64,000 bases of DNA from Eulemur rufifrons (lineage: Eukaryota > Chordata > Mammalia > Primates > Lemuridae), in the NCBI RefSeq assembly GCF_041146395.1, contig NC_090983.1, positions 62,255,501-62,319,500 on the forward strand, in the 5' to 3' direction. The notes beneath the pieces are model-generated. The model saw only the letters and a program-made list of their open reading frames with translations. It was not told the DNA's origin and ran no database searches. The stretch's first letter is position 1. Each line of letters starts with the position of its first letter. Positions 57,801-64,000 of this stretch are shown piece after piece. A program made the position numbers and the translations under genes.

Positions 57801-58955
57801 TATTCCTAGTTTTATGACCAGAAAAGTAGCTGTGATTACCAGTGTCTCTATGCCTCTCTTGTATATTTTTCCCGTCTGTATTTAGCAGCTCTTCAGATTG
57901 GAATTTTACAGCAGCTGTACAAAGGAATTTTAAACTGATACATGTATCGCATTCTCTACTTGGACCTTGTAATTCCAAAACTCTGGTAAGCTACTGGCTG
58001 GCGAATAGTTAATACAAAGTTGGGTTTTAATGAATTAAATTGCCCTTCCAAAAAGGCATATTTGGCATCTGTCTCAGTTGGATATATTTGCTAACATTCA
58101 GATTCACAGTACCTAGTGTAATTACTATCTATCACATAATAGATAATGAATAACTGTATTTAATTGAAGTAAACTAAATTGAATTGGAATTATACCTCAC
58201 TATACCAATCTGAGTTATGAAAGTATTCATAGTTTTTAGATTTATTTTTCTTTCACAGGTTTAAACATTCCTCTCTCAGACTTCTGCTGATGGTGCTAGA
58301 TTACTAGACCAAGGCATTCTGATGGGAGAAGGCTTTATTTAGATAAATAACATATTTCTTCAGTGTCTTCTGCTACGATCTATTTACTCTCCCAATTTGA
58401 TCCATATTTGTGTATTCACTGGGATTGGAGGCTTATAAGAGTGCCATGTACCCTACTGAGTCACTCATTAAATATTAAGCAGATATTAATGGAATTAAAC
58501 ATTAAACTGATTCCAGAAAATTATAATAAGCAAAGTCATCATTTGGTGGTCTAGATTTTGTACTTTAAAGTTTATATATACAATTATGGGAAAGACTTTG
58601 GGCAATAGAAGCTTTTAACTTTGGGAGAGAAAAAGTTGTAGTCAAGTCTCTGATGTGAGAGTACAGACGTTTCCCCACAGAAATGTACACTAACTCTTGG
58701 GATTCAAATGCCAAATTTTGAGTTCTGTCGAGAACTATCACTGAAGCCTTCCCTCCAACCAGACAAAAACTGAAAGAGAATAATATCCCTTTCATAAACC
58801 AGTACTTTTCATGTTCTCTTCTCTAGAATCCAGGGGAGAAAAGGAGCCTGAAAATGAAACCTAACCTTTTATATTGGCATAAAAATGACTGCTTCAGTTT
58901 TTACAAAGCAAGGTGTGAGTGAAGGGTAAAAAAAAAAAAAAAAAAAGTTAATCTA
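57801..58955. other. Unassigned sequence
   Basis: No gene or named repeat was seen. It ends in a 19-base poly-A (58928-58946) without a retroelement body. Confidence 0.35.
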
Positions 58956-58959
58956 ATCC

Positions 58960-59480
58960 ATTCTTACTTGTAGAGACTTTATTTGAGCAGCTAGCATCAT
59001 CGGTGAAAAGCTGTCAGAACTCTCAGATCTGATAGCAAAGGCTGGCCACAAGCCTTATCGGGCAATAAACTGAACAGCACCTTCCATTTTAATTAAGTCC
59101 CCATTCCAGGAAAGAAGGCTCCGGGGAAAAGCAGGCTTTAGAGGTGCCATGTGTTCATGGAGTTGCTTTATATTCACAGAACCATGTGAAATAATTGCAG
59201 CTGGGGTGGACATTTAACTGACCAATTAAAAGAATTTTATCACTTGACTCCTGCCAAACATTTGACACAACTACAAAATGATCTTTGAATTATGCACACC
59301 TTTATGGCTGCTCATTCTCTTGGGAGATAAGACTTTCTTCCAGAATTGCTACCTCTCCTGAATTGAGGCCAGCTCTTCCTCTTTCGGTTTCCTGTCACAA
59401 GTAATAAATGAAAAATAAACCATTCCATTCTTTTTGCGAAAACACCAAGGACTCAGAGGTAATGCTTTTACCCTAACTCC
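58960..59480. promoter_or_regulatory. Candidate enhancer / conserved non-coding element
   Basis: Non-repetitive, compositionally balanced sequence dense in well-formed factor motifs: TTAATTAA (59089-59096), CAGCTG E-box (59198-59203), ATCTTTGAA TCF/LEF-like (59281-59289) overlapping ATTATGCA POU-like (59289-59296), AGATAAGA GATA site (59325-59332), and on the reverse strand GAAACCGAAA (59382-59391), an IRF-type element next to an ETS core. No repeat family is recognisable. The regulatory role is inference from motif density. Confidence 0.3.
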
Positions 59481-59860
59481 AAAGAGGCCGGGGGAGGCCA
59501 ATCACGCTGTTGAAGGCAAGCTGGACTGTGTCACTGCAGGGAATAAGATCTGCCTGAAACTCACCATCTGCACCTTCATAGCATCAGTTGCTATCAAATT
59601 ACATTTCCCGTAAAGAAATTAAAGAAAAATCAAATCACACACCATATGTAGATCCATCTCCCCTGGTATTATTTACATTTGCCTTTGACATCGTGACTAT
59701 TATGAGAAAGGACACCTGTGACCTGCTTTACTAAGTTATGGAGAGATGAGGAGCCCTATGCCAGTAATGCTACCGTCACATATTATGTTAATATCTTACT
59801 AGTTACCTTGGAATAGGGGACCACAGGTTCATTGAGCCATTTCTCCTCATTCTGGAGTGC
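59481..59860. promoter_or_regulatory. Candidate regulatory block, continuation
   Basis: More unique sequence of the same texture, with 'gcctttgacatcg' (TCF/LEF-like), 'caccatatg' E-box and 'ctgtgacctgc' nuclear-receptor half-site. It may form one element with the block to its left. Confidence 0.2.
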
Positions 59861-59873
59861 AGAAGGTTTGTTT

Positions 59874-59918
59874 AAAAAAAAAGAAAGAAAATAGAAAAGA
59901 AAGAAAAACACACACACA
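59874..59918. repeat. A/G-rich simple tract ending in (CA)n
   Basis: Purine run of aaag/aaaag units followed by five CA units. Confidence 0.85.
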
Positions 59919-60229
59919 AATTTGAAGTCTTATCACAAATATTCTCTTCTGATCCAAAAGTTGGTTCTATGGATAAAGGACAAAACGGGGAAGTAATAGC
60001 TGTTATTAATAGTATGCCCCTGAAAGGGTTCAGAAAATGTCTTTCTTAGCTACAAGGCTGTGGTTTATAGCACAATAAGGAGAGGTGGGAGAGGAAAGGG
60101 TATAAATGGAGAGAATGCTTAAAATCAGAACTAATCTCTTCAGTGTTTCTCTGTGCATCTGGCTTATAGATATTTAATCTCCCTCAGCACATTGGCTCTT
60201 TCCCCTAGATATATTTACATGCTATAATT

Positions 60230-61228
60230 CCTTCCATCTTACAAAAAACTATCAGGTCACCTCAGTCCTCTGCTCAGCTATTGTATTATATCTTTTTCTT
60301 CCCTTCATCTTTACGGCTTTGAAAATCTCCACTTCCTTATTTTCCATTAGTGCTTCAGTTCACTGCAACCCTCCTCTTTTATCTTCTTATTCCATTAAAC
60401 TGGGACATCCCTAATGCAATGCACACATTTTAGTCATAATGCTCTAACTCCCTGCCCCACTAACATTTTACTACTCCTTTCTTGTATAAACTCTAGCCAT
60501 ACTCACTGCCCCTTTATTATTCTTTCCTATTTTCTTTCAACCTCTGTGGTCTCCTCATCTCACTGCCTCTATCTAGTCTGTCCTCTTTTCTCATCCCCAC
60601 TGTTGCAACCCCAGTGCAGGACCTTCTATTACTTTGAAATTCTCTTTATTAGTATCCTTTTACTGGTTTGCTGAACTTCCTGTCCTTTCTTCTTGTTGCC
60701 TCTCCTATAGTTGTGTAACAACACTCATTTCTTCTCTCTTACCTCACCCAATCTAGCAATGGTCATTAGGATAAAACTCAAACTTCTTATCAGATCCTGC
60801 ATGTGTCCTGGCACTGACCTCCCAGCTTCCCCTGGCACTCATCCACAGATAAGAAGCCATACAAATTGATCACTGTTTACCAGACTGCTTCATTCTCCTA
60901 ATCACATCTTAAGTATTCTAGTGCATATTTTCATAAAGCCTTTTTTCCACTTTTCACCTGGCTAACTCCTACTCACATTTCATGAAATGTTTGACATCTT
61001 ATCCTTCTGGAAAATCAACCCAAACACCATATGTAGATATATCCTAATTCCCCTCTTTATTGTTGTCATTGTACCCTGTACATGCCTCTGTAGTCACCTG
61101 TCATACTCTTTCAATTATCTTGTCACTAGATTCATCTCCCTCTAGTAATGGACTATGTTTTTTATTGATATATTTTCCAATATTGAGAACAGGGCCAGAT
61201 ATTATTCATTCCATAAATAGTTATAAGA
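60230..61228 (+). repeat. L2 LINE, reverse-transcriptase end and 3' UTR
   Basis: The longest and best-ordered L2 in the window. The left part matches coding L2 ('gcttcagttcactgcaaccc', 'ttgaaattctctttattagt' region). The centre has 'gataaaactcaaacttctta' and 'tcagatcctgcatg'. The right part is 3' UTR ('tgttgtcattgtaccctgta', 'gaacagggccagatattatt'). Stops throughout show it is long dead. Confidence 0.75.
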
Positions 61229-61231
61229 ATG

Positions 61232-61296
61232 CAAGGAAAGAAGGGAGGAAGAAAAGAAAGTAAAAAGGAAGGCAGGAAGGAAGGAAGGAAAAGAGA
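61232..61296. repeat. Purine-rich (GGAA)n tract
   Basis: A and G only for about 65 bases apart from isolated T and C, with a clean (GGAA)n block near 61273-61290. It starts where the L2 ends. Confidence 0.9.
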
Positions 61297-61319
61297 TATG
61301 TGTTACTATGCCAGATCAG

Positions 61320-61370
61320 CATCCATCTATCCATCTACCCATCCATCCATCTATTCATCCATCCATCCTT
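61320..61370. repeat. (ATCC)n / (ATCT)n microsatellite
   Basis: Tetranucleotide units catc/tatc with few interruptions, only 25 bases from the purine tract. Confidence 0.92.
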
Positions 61371-61374
61371 CTAA

Positions 61375-61945
61375 TAGTAGTTTTCTTAGAAACCACCCTC
61401 TCCCGTTCAGTCCATGTGATTCAGGTGAAGTTAATTTCACACTTGGCTTCAAGGAGGGCATATGGATTTTGAAAATATAAGTATTAACTTTGCCTGCCAA
61501 TTCTGAATGTGGAAGCTTTGAAAGCTCAAATATTTTAGAGATAGAAAATATTTTATGTATGTTTTCAAAAAATATGTCAGATTAGAAGTTAAATTCACCT
61601 TTATCGTACACATTAACAATGCTGTCTACTAACTATCCAGCAGATGTTATATCTCAGAAGTCTAACCTATGAAATGAAGACATTAATTAATTTCAGTGAT
61701 GTATAAACTCATTTACCCATGCAAATGAGTCCTTGGATTCAACTTTACATACTGTTTGTAAAAACTTACTTGAACTTTTGTCTAGAACATCTTTATGCAC
61801 ATCCTGTATGTTGATATTCTTTTGTTGCTCATGGCACAGTAGCTACTTTTGACTCATCACTTTTCTTTTCCTTTCAATCAGTCGTAAAATCCTTCCTCTG
61901 AGATGTCTATTAGAGATGAAATCTGAATGCCTATTGGCATTGCCA
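61375..61945. other. Unassigned sequence
   Basis: No gene or named repeat was seen. Confidence 0.35.
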
Positions 61946-61949
61946 ATGG

Positions 61950-62090
61950 CATTTTAAAACTTATAGATGCCTCAATACCACTCCCTAAGATTCTGATTTA
62001 ATTATTATGGTGTACAGCCTGAACACTGGGAATTTTTAGAGCTCCTCAGTTGATTAAAATTCACAGCAGAGTTTGAGAATCACTTCTTTA
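61950..62090 (+). repeat. MER5A (hAT-Charlie MITE)
   Basis: 'ccctaagattctgatttaat', 'gtgtacagcctgaacactgg' and 'gctcctcagttgattaaaat', ending 'agagtttgagaatcact', are MER5A. Confidence 0.7.
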
Positions 62091-62094
62091 AACA

Positions 62095-62750
62095 GTAGTA
62101 AGGACAGACACTTTTCCTGCTGTTTGCCACAGACCAGGGGGCTGGCATCTGGAAGGCGTGGGCAAACTGTAGCTCACCAGGTTGCCTGGGCACTAACCAA
62201 AATAATTAGGTTATTCATCTTCTTCTCTTCTGATATTCTTCTCTCTCAGTCATTCATTGGCCATTCTAAAATAGAAGATGGATTTACTATTTAATTAAAA
62301 AAAAAACTGTGTATGAACCCTTGAGCTAACAGTTGATAAAAGGAGATTATCAGAATGACCTGACATCAGAATGGATTCCTCTGGCACTTGTAGCTGCCTT
62401 GACTCTCAACCCATTGACTGTCTTACCTTTAGCATTGACCTTTGTCACCACCACCACAGTTTTTTTTTCTGACTGCACTGAAGGGCAGATAGGAAAACAA
62501 ATTTTCAAAATTACTATTTTTATGCACCTTAGAAATTAACTTTTAAGAAGTTATAGTATAAATTAAAGCCAAAAAGAACAAGAGGAAAATACTCCCTTTT
62601 TAAAGGCACTAGACATTCTTAATATCTCTTTTCCATGAGAAAATCAGTTATCAAACCACTGCTTAATATTTTTTAAAACTCAACTTGCTGAAAAAAATGC
62701 ACAACTTGTAATAAGTAAAAATGCGATTTTTATGCTCAGAAGTTGGTTTT
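62095..62750. other. Unassigned sequence
   Basis: No gene or named repeat was seen. Confidence 0.35.
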
Positions 62751-62756
62751 AAAATA

Positions 62757-63116
62757 TGGATGATCCCCAGTTTAAGATAGTCCAACTTACAACTTTTCAC
62801 CTTTACAAAAGCTATATGCTTTTGTAAGTCAGTAGAAACCCGACTTTGAATACCCACACAACCATTCTGTTTTTCCGTACAGAATTTAATAAATTACATC
62901 AGATATTCAGCACCTTATTATAAAATAAGCTTTCTGTTTGATGATTTTGCCCAGCTGCAGGCTAATGTAAGTGTCCTGAGAACATTTAAGATTGGCTTGT
63001 CTAAGCTATAATGTTTAGTAAGTTAAGTATATTTAAATGCATTTTTGACTTATGATCTTTTCAATATATGATGACTTTATCAGGATGTAACGTCATTGTA
63101 AGTCAAAGGGCTTCTG
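62757..63116. mobile_element. Tigger-like MITE with TA target
   Basis: Diverged inverted ends (left 'tggatgatccccagtttaag', right complement of 'gtaagtcaaagggcttctg') are flanked by TA at 62755-62756 and 63117-63118. Internal blocks 'tacccacacaaccattctgt', 'aataaattacatcagatatt' and 'gatgattttgcccagctgca' are diagnostic of a Tigger-derived MITE. The subfamily is not assigned. Confidence 0.82.
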
Positions 63117-63119
63117 TAC

Positions 63120-63394
63120 AAAGAAAGCATGTTATTGTTTGCCCCAAGTGTATATTGTGATCTAGGATTTAAAATTGCATATACCCAATTGCTGATGTCA
63201 AACAGGTTTTGAAGTGGTTCAGCCTTAATAATAATAGAAAATGGAATTTGAAAATTGAAAACAAGCATTTTTATTTGAAAAGGTCAGCAGTGGTATTCCT
63301 TTATCTTAGTTGTAAACATGTACTTATCTTTTTTTATTGGGAAATCCTTATAGAACATGCATTAAATAAGTTTGTATAGTCGCATGATTTATAG
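63120..63394. other. Unassigned sequence
   Basis: Nothing was recognised. Confidence 0.3.
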
Positions 63395-63945
63395 CAATGA
63401 AACATCAACATCCATGTTCATACCATCACAGGTCAAAAAAGTAGAACATTGTCGGAACCCAGAGCCACCTCCTGTCACTTCTCATCCCTTCCCATCTCTC
63501 CTGCAAAAGGTATACACCATGCTGAATTTTATCTTATAGTAAATATTCATTTAGTTTCTCTTATAGAATAACTAATTAATTATGTATCCATAAATCCCAG
63601 AATTGATTCTGTATGACTCATTATATATACATATATATTTATAATTTATATAAATATATGAAAATTTTTCATAAATAAAACTAAAAAATATGTGTTTTGG
63701 GGGGGTCTAGTCTCTTTCAATTTACATTATGTTTGTGAGATTCATTCATATGATTTCCTATAGAGCTAGTTCATTTACTATTGATGGTACATATTATCTC
63801 ATTTTGTTAATATGCCAGAATTTATTTAACTATTTTGCCCTTAATATATATTTGAATTGTTTTAATTTGAGAATATGATGCACAAGACTCCTATGAACAT
63901 TCTTGTACATGTGTTTTAGAGCATGCAATGCAAATTGGTGTGATG
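63395..63945 (-). mobile_element. Old L1 3' region (reverse)
   Basis: 'acattatgtttgtgagattc', 'attcatatgatttcctatag', 'ttaatatgccagaatttatt' and 'cctatgaacattcttgtaca' match antisense old L1 3' UTR. A TA-rich patch lies at 63620-63690 within it. Confidence 0.6.
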
Positions 63946-64000
63946 GTTGAGGGAACTAATGTGGAGGAAGCTACAGAGATGACCAATGATGAGATAGCTA

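Noticed and set aside
58928..58946. Poly-A run as a retrogene or SINE tail
   Set aside because: No SINE, LINE or processed gene body precedes it and no flanking duplication is visible.

Overview
This window is a gene-poor stretch of a primate nuclear genome. No protein-coding exon, functional RNA gene, operon, CRISPR array or microbial feature could be recognised. The best taxonomic clue is the Alu elements. Two of the four carry an extra linker block between the monomers (around 12437-12460 and 30510-30560), and their right monomers read 'gctgtgagccaggctgacacc' or a close variant. As I recall, that form is typical of lemuriform (strepsirrhine) primates such as mouse lemurs. The youngest L1 has a 3' end of the matching type. 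The call is from memory and should be confirmed by alignment.

Base composition is AT-rich, and almost everything nameable is transposon-derived. From left to right: 1-8000 holds old L2, MIR and L1 debris, with a younger L1 3' end inside an older L1. 8000-11570 is mostly anonymous. 11590-13560 holds an LTR-like repeat, an L2 split by a lemur-type Alu, a MER20 fragment and a solo MST-type MaLR LTR. 14430-16690 is a long reverse-strand L1. 16700-26640 is mostly unassigned sequence with a Tigger1-derived MITE (21145-21529) and scattered MIR, L1 and L2. 26677-27112 is a second Tigger-type MITE. 27652-31598 is the centrepiece: an L1 with both ends and a 17-bp target duplication, internally deleted from ORF1 to late ORF2, and itself hit by an Alu. 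33700-36573 is the 5' part of a class III (ERVL, LTR16/HERV16-like) endogenous retrovirus on the minus strand. 36745-37870 is L2 with a MER5A insertion. 38118-38977 is a 5'-truncated L1 with target duplications. 39000-43590 is largely unique. 43600-47640 carries MaLR LTRs, MIR and a split L2. 48130-51845 is a degraded L1M with an Alu. 51850-60220 is mostly unique, with one more Alu and a few small repeats. 60230-61235 is the best-preserved L2. The window ends with MER5A, a third Tigger-like MITE and an L1 fragment.

No genes work together here. Possible functional content is limited to candidate regulatory DNA: a motif-dense unique block at 58960-59850 with a GATA site and a composite ETS/IRF-like motif, a strong CTCF-type motif at 53777-53795, a near-palindromic AT-rich element at 41173-41198 beside a homeodomain-rich block, and a paired AP-1 site at 22637-22667. 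These are motif-level inferences. Repeat family names come from remembered consensus sequences, not from a database search, and most boundaries are accurate only to tens of bases. Where both target duplications are visible the boundaries are near base-level.
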